Assembly (NCBI GenBank): GCA_013388685.1
Contig: JACAET010000024.1
Location: 1-64,000, forward strand
DNA length: 64,000 nucleotides
DNA from: Chloroflexota bacterium
GTDB taxonomy: Bacteria > Chloroflexota > Anaerolineae > Anaerolineales > Villigracilaceae
Direction of reading: 5' to 3'
The notes under the pieces were generated by a model. It was not told the origin of the DNA. It saw only the letters and a list, made by a program, of their open reading frames with translations, and ran no database searches. Shown here in pieces: positions 15,236 through 24,326 of the stretch; the stretch's first letter is position 1, and each line of letters starts with the position of its first letter. A program made the position numbers and the translations under genes.

Positions 15236-15255
15236 GCCAAACATCAAAATCAAAC

Positions 15256-15298
15256 CACCGAGTCACGGAGACATATAATAAAACTCCGTGACTTGGTG
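15256..15298. repeat. Palindromic dispersed-type repeat
   Basis: CACCGAGTCACGGAG (15256-15270) pairs with CTCCGTGACTTGGTG (15284-15298) with one G-T pair; the loop contains TATAAT. A similar CAC-rich element lies at 44750-44793. Elements of this type are common between genes in this group (recollection, not searched). Confidence 0.6.
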
Positions 15299-15430
15299 TC
15301 TCCGTGGTTCAACTGAAACTGCTCAATTTAATTGCCAATCTGCAAAAGGCAACGGATTCTGAATTTTTAATGGGCGTTTTCTGCTGCATGGGCTACAATC
15401 ATCCCATTGAATTCCCACACAGGAGACCCT

Positions 15431-17968
15431 ATGACCGACTCGCACTTCTACATTGGGCGCGCCTACAACCCGCTTGCCCAATCCGTTACAGACCAGCCCA
15501 TCCGCTACGACCCCGCCGACCTGACCACCCATGCCATCGTCACCGGTATGACCGGCTCCGGCAAGACCGGCTTGTGCGTTGTCATGCTCGAAGAAGCCGC
15601 GCTCAACGGCATCCCCGCCCTCATCATTGACCCCAAAGGCGACCTCACCAACCTTCTGCTCCACTTCCCCGACCTCGCCCCGCAAGACTTCCAGCCCTGG
15701 CTGGACTCCGACCAGGCGCGCCGCGCCGGCAAAACCCCCGAACAAGCCGCCATGGATGCCGCCCTTGCCTGGCGCAGCGGCTTGCAGCAGTGGGGCATAG
15801 ACCGCGAACGCATTCTGGCGCTCAAAAACGCCGCCCAATTCACCGTCTACACCCCCGGCTCCGATTCGGGCATCCCCGTCAGCGTGCTGTCCTCCCTCGC
15901 CGCTCCCGAAATCCCCTGGGACGACAACCGCGAAATCCTGCGCGAGAAAATCGCCAGCACCGTCACCGCCCTGCTCGGCCTCGTCGGCTACACCGACATC
16001 GACCCCCTGCGCTCGCGCGAACACATCCTGCTCTCCAACCTCTTCGAAAACGCCTGGAGCGCCGGCAAAAGCGTGGACCTGACCGAACTCATCCTGCAAA
16101 CCCAAACCCCGCCCTTCGACAAACTCGGCGCGTTTCCCGTAGATGCCTTCTTCCCCGCCAAAGACCGCATGGAACTGGCAATGGCGCTCAACAACATCCT
16201 CGCTGCCCCCGCCTTCCAAACCTGGCGCGAAGGTCAACCGCTCGACATCGCCTCCCTGCTCCGCGCCGCCGACGGGCGTCCGCGCCACAACATCTTCTAC
16301 CTCGCCCACCTCTCTGAAGCCGAGCGCATGTTCTTCATCACCCTCCTGCTCTCCGCCGTCGAAACCTGGATGCGCACCCAAAGCGGCTCATCCTCCCTGC
16401 GCGCCCTCCTCTACATGGACGAAATCTTCGGCTACGTCCCTCCCCAGCGCAACCCGCCCTCCAAGGCGCTCCTCCTGCGCATGCTCAAACAGGCGCGTGC
16501 CTTTGGCGTCGGTCTATTGCTCGCCACCCAAAACCCCGTAGACGTGGACTACAAAGGACTCTCCAACGCCGGCACCTGGCTCATCGGCAAACTCCAAACC
16601 GACCAGGACAAACAGCGCCTGCTCGACGGTCTCGAAAGCGCCGCCGGCGGCATCTCACGCAGCGAATTCGACCGCCTCATCTCCTCACTCGGCAAGCGCG
16701 TCTTCGTCCTCCACAACATCCACGCCAAAGCCCCCCTCCTCCTCCACTCCCGCTGGACGATGAACTACCTCGCCGGACCCCTCCCCCGCAACCGCATCCC
16801 CGAACTCAACCGCCTCGCCAACGCAGACAGGGCGCTTCAGACTCCGCCCGCGCCTGCCTCCCTCTCCCAAACCTTCTCCTCCCTCGAACCTGTCTCCCCC
16901 TCCTTCATCGCAGCGGATGTCCGCCAGCCATCGTCCACTGTCAACCGCTCGCCCTCCGCCGTCCCCGGCACCCAAACCAAACCGTCCCTCCCTGCAGGCA
17001 TCAAAGAATACTTCCTGCCTCAAACCCTCAGCCTCCCCAAAGCCTTCAAAGCCGCGGGATACCCCATGCCCGCCGAAGCGATGATCGCCGGCATCCTCTA
17101 CCGCCCCGTCCTCATCGCCTCCGCCCAGGTGCGCCTGCTCGACCGTAAACTCGGTGTGGACAGCGAAATCATCCGTGCCGTCCTCGTCCAAACGCTGGAC
17201 AAACGCACCGCCCTGCGCTGGGAAGACCACACCATAACCCCTCACGCCCTTGAAACCATGGAAGACCTTCCCCAGCCCTCCTCCCGCTTCGGCACCATAG
17301 ACGCCCCGCTCAACGACCCCCGCCTGCTCTCTGCCCTGCAAAAAGACTTCGCCGACTGGGTCTTCCGCACCTCTTCCGTGCAGGCGCGCGCCAACGAAAC
17401 GCTCAAAGTCTATGCCGGTCCCGATGTCAGCCGCGCCGAATTCATGCGCGCCTGCGCCGAAGCCGCCAGCCAGAAACGCGACGCCGAAATCGCCAAAGCC
17501 ACCGCTTCGCTCGACCGCCAGCTCAAAACCCTCGAAGACAAACTCGCCCGCGAAGAACGCGAACTGGCGGAAGACCAGGCGGAACTTGCCAACCGCAAAG
17601 TGGAAGAAGCGGGCACGCACCTCGAAAACCTGACGGGTCTCTTCGGCGGCAGACGCAAAGCCTCGCGCCTCTCCTCCTCGCTCACCAAGCGCCGCCTCAC
17701 CGAACAGGCAAAAGCCGAAGTCCAGGAATCCATCGAAGCCATCGCCCAATACAAAAAACAGATTGCCGAACTCCAGAGCCGCCGCGAAGACACCCTGCGC
17801 GAACTCAACGACCGCTGGGGGACCGCCGTCAACGACATCACCGAAGTGACCGTTGCTCCAAAAAAGACCAATATCTTTATCACCCTCTTCGGTGTCGGCT
17901 GGATACCGCATTACATCATCGAGAGCGGCTCCGACCCCTTCACCCTGCCTGCATTCGCCGAAGAGTAA
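15431..17968 (+). CDS. HerA/FtsK-superfamily ATPase with C-terminal coiled coil
   Basis: An 845-residue protein. Walker A GMTGSGKTG is at about residues 39-47, and ALIIDPKGDLTNLL and Walker B LLYMDEIFGY (about 326-335) follow, with a sensor in LLLATQNPVDVDYKG. This is the layout of HerA/VirB4-like hexameric ATPases. A proline-rich linker precedes a region with a long coiled coil (about residues 665-805) of Lys/Glu/Arg-rich heptads, and the end contains a short hydrophobic stretch (IFITLFGVGWIPHYI). The role (DNA transfer, repair or another translocation task) is unknown; no nurA-like nuclease is adjacent. AGGAG precedes ATG 15431. Confidence 0.8.
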   Translation: MTDSHFYIGRAYNPLAQSVTDQPIRYDPADLTTHAIVTGMTGSGKTGLCVVMLEEAALNGIPALIIDPKGDLTNLLLHFPDLAPQDFQPWLDSDQARRAGKTPEQAAMDAALAWRSGLQQWGIDRERILALKNAAQFTVYTPGSDSGIPVSVLSSLAAPEIPWDDNREILREKIASTVTALLGLVGYTDIDPLRSREHILLSNLFENAWSAGKSVDLTELILQTQTPPFDKLGAFPVDAFFPAKDRMELAMALNNILAAPAFQTWREGQPLDIASLLRAADGRPRHNIFYLAHLSEAERMFFITLLLSAVETWMRTQSGSSSLRALLYMDEIFGYVPPQRNPPSKALLLRMLKQARAFGVGLLLATQNPVDVDYKGLSNAGTWLIGKLQTDQDKQRLLDGLESAAGGISRSEFDRLISSLGKRVFVLHNIHAKAPLLLHSRWTMNYLAGPLPRNRIPELNRLANADRALQTPPAPASLSQTFSSLEPVSPSFIAADVRQPSSTVNRSPSAVPGTQTKPSLPAGIKEYFLPQTLSLPKAFKAAGYPMPAEAMIAGILYRPVLIASAQVRLLDRKLGVDSEIIRAVLVQTLDKRTALRWEDHTITPHALETMEDLPQPSSRFGTIDAPLNDPRLLSALQKDFADWVFRTSSVQARANETLKVYAGPDVSRAEFMRACAEAASQKRDAEIAKATASLDRQLKTLEDKLAREERELAEDQAELANRKVEEAGTHLENLTGLFGGRRKASRLSSSLTKRRLTEQAKAEVQESIEAIAQYKKQIAELQSRREDTLRELNDRWGTAVNDITEVTVAPKKTNIFITLFGVGWIPHYIIESGSDPFTLPAFAEE

Positions 17969-18074
17969 CCCCCGGGTGTATTGAGGTGTTTCTGTTGCCA
18001 GTTGCAGCGAGCGCAGGCGAACTGTCCGCCTGCCTTGTGCAGTACGATCGTCCTGCGGAAAAGGAAAAGATATC

Positions 18075-18665
18075 ATGCCTTGGCTGATCTTTGCTGTCGT
18101 TCTTTGGGGTGTTATCCATTCGTTCACCGCCTCGCTGGGCTTCAAAAATTTCCTTCGCCGCACGCTGGGCGACGGCTTTATGCGAGGTTACCGCTTGCTC
18201 TACAACCTGTTTTCGGCAGTCAGTTTAACTCCTATTCTCTACCTGATGCTGATCTTGCCGGATCGAGACCTCTATCAAGTTCCCTCCCCCTGGAATGCTC
18301 TCATGTTCACAGGACAGGCGCTCTCGACGATTCTCCTTGGTGTGGCGGTTCTGCAAACCGACCCCCTGTCCTTTGTGGGTTTGCGTCAGTTGTTCGAGCA
18401 GGAAACGCCGGGCGGGCTGGTGACGGGCGGATTTTACCGCTACATGCGTCATCCGCTGTATACGTTCGGTCTGCTTATCCTCTGGCTTTCTCCGCGCGTG
18501 ACGCTCAATTCGTTTATCGTCTACCTCTCCCTGACGGCATACATCCTCATCGGGGCGTATTTCGAAGAGCGGAAACTCTTGCGCGAGTTCGGGCAGGCAT
18601 ATGCCGATTACAAAGCCGCCACACCCATGCTCCTTCCGCGCCTGCGGCGCGGCGGGAACAAATGA
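18075..18665 (+). CDS. Isoprenylcysteine carboxyl methyltransferase-like / NnrU-type membrane protein
   Basis: A 196-residue polytopic membrane protein with five or six hydrophobic segments. The SAM-binding signature of this group is visible in GGFYRYMRHPLYTFGLLI and, later, FEERKLLREFGQAYADY. Bacterial members methylate lipids or small molecules, and many are uncharacterised; the substrate is not known. AAGGAAAAG precedes the ATG. A GCAGGCG/CGCCTGC hairpin lies upstream (18013-18033). Confidence 0.8.
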   Translation: MPWLIFAVVLWGVIHSFTASLGFKNFLRRTLGDGFMRGYRLLYNLFSAVSLTPILYLMLILPDRDLYQVPSPWNALMFTGQALSTILLGVAVLQTDPLSFVGLRQLFEQETPGGLVTGGFYRYMRHPLYTFGLLILWLSPRVTLNSFIVYLSLTAYILIGAYFEERKLLREFGQAYADYKAATPMLLPRLRRGGNK

Positions 18666-18735
18666 CCACCGCCGTCCGTTCTACGGGGGGGTGCCTGTAC
18701 TCATGTCGAATTAATTCGCCAACCCCTCCGCAAGG

Positions 18736-18741
18736 TATAAT
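18736..18741 (+). promoter_or_regulatory. -10 element placed for a leaderless mRNA
   Basis: TATAAT ends seven bases before ATG 18749, with no Shine-Dalgarno between. Transcription would begin at or next to the start codon. Confidence 0.5.
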
Positions 18742-18748
18742 TTTCGCA

Positions 18749-20617
18749 ATGGCTTCCATCTCTCAACCTTATCAACGAATTCCTCTACTCCCTCAACTGG
18801 TCGCCGCGTTCGTCAGCGGCGTGACGTTATTCCTTGTTGCCGTCATTACCTGGACCCTGGGCTACCAGCTCCTCTACGCGGGGCGCATCTTCCCCGGCGT
18901 TTCGGTGGCGGGCGTGGACCTCTCGGGTCTAACTCCATCCGATGCGGCGATCAAACTTCATCAGACCTTGTCCTACCCTGTCGGCGGCAGGATTTTGTTC
19001 CGCGATGGCGAAAAAGCCTGGGTGGCGAGTCCCGCAGAACTCGGTATGGTCTTCGACCCGTCGTCCAGCGCGATGACTGCCTATCGTCTGGGAAGAAGCG
19101 GCGGACTGTTCCAGGCGTTGTCCGACCAGATTCGGGCGCGCGCAAGCGGCGTCTATGTTCAGCCGGTCATCGTCTTCGATCAACGGGTTGCCTATCAATA
19201 CCTGCGACAAATCGCCCTGCAGATCGACCAGCCGGTGCGCGAGGGAGGCTTGAGCCTCGAAGGCACGAACGTGGTTGCCACGCCCGGGCAGGTGGGACGC
19301 GAGTTGAAGATTGACGCCACGCTCGTCTATCTCGGCGCGCAATTGCAAACCTTCAGCGACGGCGAAGTGCCTCTTGTCGTTCAAGAAATTCAACCGCAGG
19401 TTATGGATGTGAGCGCCCAGGCAGAAATCGCCCGCATGATCCTCAGTCAGCCGCTGATGCTTGTCGTGCCGAACGCCGGTCTTTCCAATCCCGGTCCGTT
19501 TGTCTACGATGTACAGGTGCTTGCCAACCTGCTTGGCGTGCAAAAGACTCCCGAAGGCATACAGGTGGTGCTCGACACTGCCGGCTTGAGCGAAATGCTT
19601 CAGGTTGTAAAAAGCCGTGTGGACAGACCCTCCAAGAACGCCCGTTTCATCTTCAATGACGACACGCGCCTGCTGGAAGTGATCGAAGAATCGCAAACCG
19701 GGCTGGTCGTGGATGTGGATGCCAGCGTCCGCGCCATCAATGAGGCGCTGTTGCGCGGCGAGCATAGCGTTCCTCTGATTGTGGTGGAAGACCAGCCAAA
19801 GGTCTCCTCGACAGCCACTGGGGCGGAACTTGGCATCACCGAATTGCTGTGGGAGGAAACGTCTTACTTTTACGGTTCGAGCCCCGAGCGTATTCAAAAT
19901 ATTCAGGCGGCGGCGGCTCGCTTTCACGGTGTTCTTGTCGCGCCGGGCGAGGTCTTCTCGATGGGCGCCACCATGGGCGACGTAAGTTTGGAAAGCGGGT
20001 TTGCCGAAGCGCTCATCATCTACGGCGGTCGGACGATCAAGGGCGTGGGCGGCGGCGTATGCCAGGTCAGCACGACACTTTTCCGCGCCGCATTCAACGC
20101 AGGGTTCCCCATCGTGGAACGGTATTCCCACGCCTATCGCGTCTCCTATTACGAGCAGACGTATACCGGCGCGGTCAACCCTCGTCTGGCGGGGTTGGAT
20201 GCCACCGTCTATTTCCCGCTTGTGGATTTCAAATTCAAGAACGACTCGCCCTACTGGATACTCATGGAGACCTACCTTGGCAGGAGTTCCCTGACCTGGA
20301 AGTTCTATTCCACCAAGGATGGGCGCACCGTCGCCTGGGATACCACCGGACCGACCAACATCGTTTCCGCGCCGCCTCCCGTGTTCGAGGAAAACCCGGA
20401 ACTCAAGAAGAACGAAATGAAACAGGTGGACTGGGCGGCAAACGGCGCCGAAGTCACCGTCACGCGCACGGTTTACCGCGACGGCGCCGTGTTGTTTCAA
20501 GATCGTTTTGTGATGAAATACCAGCCGTGGCAGGCAATCTGCCAATATGGTCCCGAATCGAAACGCCCCGAGAAACTGGCGGAGGAAAAGAACCTGTGCC
20601 AGACTCCCTCGGGATAA
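18749..20617 (+). CDS. VanW family protein with peptidoglycan-binding-type domains
   Basis: A 622-residue membrane-anchored protein. One hydrophobic segment (about 16-42) is followed by YAGRIFPGVSVAGVDLSGLT, typical of YoaR/VanW proteins, two PG_binding_4-like regions and a C-terminal VanW domain (about 400-540) with APGEVFSMGATMGDV, GVGGGVCQVSTTLFRAAF and NPRLAGLDATVYFPLVD. These are linked to the cell wall; the molecular function is unclear. The frame is open far upstream (to 17981), but that part overlaps the methyltransferase gene; ATG 18749 has a correctly spaced -10. The LCP gene lies downstream in the same direction. Confidence 0.9.
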   Translation: MASISQPYQRIPLLPQLVAAFVSGVTLFLVAVITWTLGYQLLYAGRIFPGVSVAGVDLSGLTPSDAAIKLHQTLSYPVGGRILFRDGEKAWVASPAELGMVFDPSSSAMTAYRLGRSGGLFQALSDQIRARASGVYVQPVIVFDQRVAYQYLRQIALQIDQPVREGGLSLEGTNVVATPGQVGRELKIDATLVYLGAQLQTFSDGEVPLVVQEIQPQVMDVSAQAEIARMILSQPLMLVVPNAGLSNPGPFVYDVQVLANLLGVQKTPEGIQVVLDTAGLSEMLQVVKSRVDRPSKNARFIFNDDTRLLEVIEESQTGLVVDVDASVRAINEALLRGEHSVPLIVVEDQPKVSSTATGAELGITELLWEETSYFYGSSPERIQNIQAAAARFHGVLVAPGEVFSMGATMGDVSLESGFAEALIIYGGRTIKGVGGGVCQVSTTLFRAAFNAGFPIVERYSHAYRVSYYEQTYTGAVNPRLAGLDATVYFPLVDFKFKNDSPYWILMETYLGRSSLTWKFYSTKDGRTVAWDTTGPTNIVSAPPPVFEENPELKKNEMKQVDWAANGAEVTVTRTVYRDGAVLFQDRFVMKYQPWQAICQYGPESKRPEKLAEEKNLCQTPSG

Positions 20618-20669
20618 ACCTTCCAGCGCGGCGTGGTACAATCCCACGCTGTCGAGAAACGGAGCGTGA

Positions 20670-20888
20670 ATGGTAAGCGAAACACTCAAGGAAATCCTGC
20701 GCTGTCCCCACTGTGTACGCACAACGGGCGGCGAACTCACCTTGCACCGCAATGCCTGGTTCGTTTGCGGCGACTGCGGGCGCAAATACCCGATTGTGGA
20801 CGATATTCCCGTCATGCTGATCGACGAGGGTGAAAAGTGGATGAACACCCCCGCGGCTGACCTGCCTGTGCCGCCTCCCGCAAAATAA
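20670..20888 (+). CDS. Trm112-like zinc-ribbon protein (UPF0434 family)
   Basis: A 72-residue protein with two Cys pairs (C12/C15 and C33/C36; RCPHC and VCGDC) and the family end KYPIVDDIPVMLIDE. Trm112-like proteins activate methyltransferases in eukaryotes and archaea; the bacterial role is not settled. CGGAGCG precedes the ATG. The next gene starts one base after its stop. Confidence 0.88.
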   Translation: MVSETLKEILRCPHCVRTTGGELTLHRNAWFVCGDCGRKYPIVDDIPVMLIDEGEKWMNTPAADLPVPPPAK

Positions 20889-20889
20889 C

Positions 20890-21468
20890 GTGACCACCCT
20901 TCAGGAACTCTTGAACGATCTTGCCAGCGGAGACGAAACGCGCGCCGAAAACGCCGCAGCCGCCCTGAGCGGACTGGGCGAGAGCGCCTTCCCCTCCCTG
21001 CTGGATTTAACCCGCTCACCCGATGCGGATACCCGCTGGTGGGCGGTGCGCGCGCTGGCGCAGTCGCCTCACTGCCGGACCGAATGGCTGATCCCGTTTC
21101 TGATCGAGGATCCCGTCCCGGAAGTTCGTCAGTGCGCGGCGCTTGGGCTGGCGGGCAAAGCCGATGAAAGCGCGATTCAGCCTCTCATCCGCGCGTTGAG
21201 CGATGCCGACGGCATGGTCGGCAGTCTCGCGGCGACCGCCCTGGTCAAAATCGGCGGCGCGGCGGTTCCCTTTCTGATCGAGGTTGTCGAAAGCGGACGG
21301 CAAGTCGCCAGAGTTAACGCCTTGCGCGCTCTGGCCGAAATCAGAGACCCCCGCGCCATCCCGGCGATGATGAAAGTGATGGAAGAAGGTTCTTGTTTAA
21401 TGCAACACTGGGCGCAGGAAGGTTTGGAGCGTCTGGGGTTGAATATGATCTATGTGAAACCGGATTGA
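20890..21468 (+). CDS. HEAT-repeat protein
   Basis: A 192-residue all-helical protein with PBS-lyase-type HEAT repeats, seen in RWWAVRALAQS, EVRQCAALGLAGKADESAIQPLIRAL, MVGSLAATALVKIG and VARVNALRALAEIRDPRAIPAMM. It is probably a protein-interaction scaffold. The start is GTG 20890, one base after the Trm112-like stop; the LCP gene begins two bases after it ends, so the three form an operon. Confidence 0.85.
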   Translation: MTTLQELLNDLASGDETRAENAAAALSGLGESAFPSLLDLTRSPDADTRWWAVRALAQSPHCRTEWLIPFLIEDPVPEVRQCAALGLAGKADESAIQPLIRALSDADGMVGSLAATALVKIGGAAVPFLIEVVESGRQVARVNALRALAEIRDPRAIPAMMKVMEEGSCLMQHWAQEGLERLGLNMIYVKPD

Positions 21469-21470
21469 AG

Positions 21471-22922
21471 ATGAAGTTGTTACACAACATGAAACGCCCC
21501 TCTGTGGGACAAATTGCCTTTTGGATCGTTGCCCTTACTCTTGCGGTGGCAGGTTTCTTTTTTGTGCGCGGGCTTGCGACCTGTTGGTCTGCCACCCGAT
21601 TGCCGGGAATAACCCCCGCCTCCTGCGGAACTTCGCCCACCGTGCTGGATGGACCCGTGTTGAACGAACAAGGCACGCCCATCGCCACCCGTCTCGCGGA
21701 AACGCTTCCTCCGCCGCCTGTCGAAATTCCGAAGACCGACATTCCAGAGCCGTGGGATGGCGCCAGCCGCGTCAACATCCTTTTTCTGGGTTTGGATTAT
21801 CGCGATTGGGAAGCGGGGGCCGGCGCGCCGCGTTCGGATACGATGATCCTTTTCACGGTGGATCCGCTGACCAAAACCGCGGGCATGATCTCGATTCCCC
21901 GCGATCTTTGGGTCAACATTCCAGGGTTTGGTTACAGCCGCATCAATACCGCCTACTCGAACGGAGAGGCGTATAAACTGCCGGGCGGCGGACCCGGGCT
22001 TGCCATGCGGACTGTGGAGGGATTGCTGGGGGTGCCGATTCAGTATTATGCCCAGATTGATTTCCTTGCCTTTGAAGAAGCCATAGACGCGATGGGCGGG
22101 CTGGAAATCTGCATCCCCGAATCCATACGCGTCAGTGTGGTGGGCAGGGAAAATAAGTTCCTCATCAAAGAGGGCTGTCAGGTGCTTCCGGGGTATTTGG
22201 TGCTGGGGTATGCACGCGATCGCAAGTCAGGAGGCGGAGGCGATATCGACCGCGCCAAGCGCCAGCAACTGGTGATCATGGCTTTGCGAGACCAGGTTTT
22301 CAGCCCCGAGAATTTTCCCCGCATGGTGGCGATCGCTCCCGACGTCTACCGGGAGGCGTCCGTGGGATTAAGAACCAATCTCTCTTTTAACGACGCCATG
22401 CGTCTCGGTTCGTTGATGGCGCAGATCCCGGTGGAATCGATCCAGCGCGGCGTGATTGATTACACCATGGGGTCTTTGGAAAACGTCGCGCTGGGCGGCG
22501 AGAACGCCAGTGTTTTAAAACCGTTTCCGGACAAGATTCGTGAACTGCGCGACCAGATTTTTACGGTGGGTGGGGCGCTCAGTCCGCTGGCGGCGCAGGG
22601 CGACCCGGCGACTCTCATGCAGGCAGAGGCGGCAAACGTGCGCGTCTTGAACGGTTCATTGACAACCGACCTGGACCGCCTGACCGGAAACTACCTGCTG
22701 GGTCAGGGCGTGCGTGTGCTCGAGATTGGTCAGGCGGACCGCCTGTATGACCGGACGGTCATTTATGTCTACAAGCCTTCCCTCTACACCATGAAATATT
22801 TACAGGCGGTGTTCGGAATTTCCAGCGGATCGCAAATAAGGATTCAACCCGACCCGGCGGCTACTGTGGATATTGAGGTGCGAGTGGGGAACGATTGGGC
22901 TTCCAGTAATCCGATGCCGTAG
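21471..22922 (+). CDS. LytR-CpsA-Psr (LCP) family protein
   Basis: A 483-residue membrane protein. An N-terminal anchor (about 13-33) is followed by an LCP domain (about 100-250) with VNILFLGLDYRD, RSDTMILFTVDP, MISIPRDLWVNIPGFGYSRINTAYSNG and FLAFEEAIDAMGGLEI. The Arg and Asp residues that bind polyprenyl pyrophosphate are present. A LytR_C-like domain (about 380-450; VRVLNGSLTTDLDRLTGNYL) follows. LCP enzymes ligate glycopolymers from lipid carriers to the cell wall. ATG 21471 is chosen; the extension to 21393 overlaps the HEAT gene. A strong terminator follows. Confidence 0.92.
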   Translation: MKLLHNMKRPSVGQIAFWIVALTLAVAGFFFVRGLATCWSATRLPGITPASCGTSPTVLDGPVLNEQGTPIATRLAETLPPPPVEIPKTDIPEPWDGASRVNILFLGLDYRDWEAGAGAPRSDTMILFTVDPLTKTAGMISIPRDLWVNIPGFGYSRINTAYSNGEAYKLPGGGPGLAMRTVEGLLGVPIQYYAQIDFLAFEEAIDAMGGLEICIPESIRVSVVGRENKFLIKEGCQVLPGYLVLGYARDRKSGGGGDIDRAKRQQLVIMALRDQVFSPENFPRMVAIAPDVYREASVGLRTNLSFNDAMRLGSLMAQIPVESIQRGVIDYTMGSLENVALGGENASVLKPFPDKIRELRDQIFTVGGALSPLAAQGDPATLMQAEAANVRVLNGSLTTDLDRLTGNYLLGQGVRVLEIGQADRLYDRTVIYVYKPSLYTMKYLQAVFGISSGSQIRIQPDPAATVDIEVRVGNDWASSNPMP

Positions 22923-22978
22923 GACTGTATGGGTCTCCGTCCTGCTACAGGTTTTCCGCAGGTGATGGCGAGGCTTTC

Positions 22979-23013
22979 GGTTTTCCCGTTTATAACGGGA
23001 AAACCGTTTTTTT
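22979..23013 (+). terminator. Intrinsic terminator after the LCP gene
   Basis: GGTTTTCCCGTT, short loop, AACGGGAAAACC, then G and seven T. Confidence 0.92.
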
Positions 23014-23049
23014 ATCACCTCCATGCGGCGCGCAAGAACGGCAGCCTTG

Positions 23050-23934
23050 TTAGGGTTGTTGAAAGGTGAGTTTGTAGCCGCCGAGATAGGGATCGCCCCC
23101 CGGCGTTTGGCAGACGGGCGGCACGAGGTTTACGGCGATCTCGCTTCCGAGCGCGAGTTGCACCGCATGGGAAGTGTCGGGAAGCATGAGGAAATCGGCG
23201 TAGCCATTGCCCAGTTCCGGTTTGAAACCGGTAAAGAATTCCTCCCCGCCGGTGTCCCAGGTGATGATGACCTTCACTCCCGCCAGTTGTCTGCGACTCG
23301 AGTTGTACACGACGATTTGCAGCAATCCGTCTGGCAGATTCGGATTGCAGACCGCCTCTTGTGAGACCAATCGAAATGGCGCGCCGTATGTGGGCATGGG
23401 CGTTCGTGTGGGACGCGGGGTGGGGGTGTTTAGAATGACCGTCGCCTCGATGGTCTGCCCCGCGACGATTTCCGGCGTCCCTGTAAATACAAAGGAAAGT
23501 GCATCCGGCGACGGGAACGGTGTAACGGTGGAGTCTATGTTTCCCGGGCTCGAGGCGTCGCTGGTGGGCGGCAGGGAGAAAGGCGCCGGAAAATCTGCTT
23601 CGTTCTCGAGCGCTAGGGCAAGCGCGGTAATCTGATCGGCTTGCAAAAATTCTCCCACGGCGATGGCGCGTTGCGCCTGCGCGTTCAGGGCTTCGATTGG
23701 ATTGGAGTCTTCGAGCAGCGTCAATCTTGCCTGCGCGCGGGGCAGATTGCCGGTGGCGGCATAGGACGCGGCAATCACCGCGCGGAATTGGTCTTTAAAA
23801 TCGGAGCGCAGCGCCGCGGGTTGCGAATCGGTCAGGGAGCGGGGCGAAACCACCCATGCGTAAGAGAGCCCAACCCCTGTTCCCAGGCTGAGCGCGCACA
23901 GAAGCGTCAAAAACAGCCATAAGGAGCGTTTCAT
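23050..23934 (-). CDS. Membrane-anchored protein of unknown function (paralogue of the next gene)
   Basis: A 294-residue protein. A signal anchor (about 5-27) is followed by a helical region whose pattern SYAWVVSPRSL...LRSDFKDQF...ASYAATGNLPRAQARLTLL matches its neighbour. A Pro/Thr/Ser linker (about 108-180) leads to a C-terminal beta domain (about 182-292; GLLQIVVYNSSRRQLAGVKVIITWDTGGEEFFTG). It is probably extracytoplasmic. The family is not recognised. It overlaps the upstream gene by 4 bp (ATGA). Confidence 0.78.
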   Translation of the reverse strand: MKRSLWLFLTLLCALSLGTGVGLSYAWVVSPRSLTDSQPAALRSDFKDQFRAVIAASYAATGNLPRAQARLTLLEDSNPIEALNAQAQRAIAVGEFLQADQITALALALENEADFPAPFSLPPTSDASSPGNIDSTVTPFPSPDALSFVFTGTPEIVAGQTIEATVILNTPTPRPTRTPMPTYGAPFRLVSQEAVCNPNLPDGLLQIVVYNSSRRQLAGVKVIITWDTGGEEFFTGFKPELGNGYADFLMLPDTSHAVQLALGSEIAVNLVPPVCQTPGGDPYLGGYKLTFQQP

Positions 23935-24281
23935 TGGCGGATTCCGCTCCAGGCTTGCAGGGCTGTCACAAGTTCCTGAAGGATGGCAATGTCGGATTCG
24001 GGGAAACCGTTTGCGCGCGCGTAAACGAGCGCTTCAGTCGCGATGGTGGAAGGGGATTGGACGCCAAAAATCGCCAGACGACGCGCGGCGCTTCCAGGGT
24101 CCTGTTCGACGCGATAGGCTTCCGCCGTCATGAGAACATAATCGGTTTTGTAATCCGCCCGAAGCGTATCGGGGGTGAGATCATAGAAATCCACCGGATC
24201 AATGAACCAGCCGTAGGCAAGTCCTGCGCTGATGCCGAGGAGAAAAGCGAACAAGATGAGGAACAGGTTCGATGCTTTCAT
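23931..24281 (-). CDS. Short membrane-anchored paralogue of the adjacent protein
   Basis: A 116-residue protein equal in plan to the first ~110 residues of its neighbour: signal anchor (about 5-27), then LAYGWFIDPVDF, LRADYKTDYVLM and AEAYRVEQDPGSAARRLAIF. It lacks the linker and beta domain, and probably arose by tandem duplication or partial loss. ATG 24281 is used because upstream codons run into the SRP RNA gene. Function unknown. Confidence 0.75.
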   Translation of the reverse strand: MKASNLFLILFAFLLGISAGLAYGWFIDPVDFYDLTPDTLRADYKTDYVLMTAEAYRVEQDPGSAARRLAIFGVQSPSTIATEALVYARANGFPESDIAILQELVTALQAWSGIRQ

Positions 24282-24326
24282 TTTGGGGCGAAGCGGTGAT
24301 TGTTGGCAGCGCAGCGGCAAAACATC

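Noticed and set aside
15323..16381. 352-codon minus-strand frame rich in Gly and Glu
   Set aside because: Antisense of the HerA-like gene; a usual artefact of GC-rich codon bias.
16685..18163. 492-codon minus-strand frame
   Set aside because: Antisense of the HerA-like coiled coil and the following gene.
17981..18748. 256-codon N-terminal extension of the VanW protein
   Set aside because: It overlaps the methyltransferase gene in another frame and lacks any VanW-family features; a well-spaced -10 precedes ATG 18749.
18929..21019. 696-codon minus-strand frame
   Set aside because: Shadow of VanW, Trm112-like and HEAT-repeat genes.
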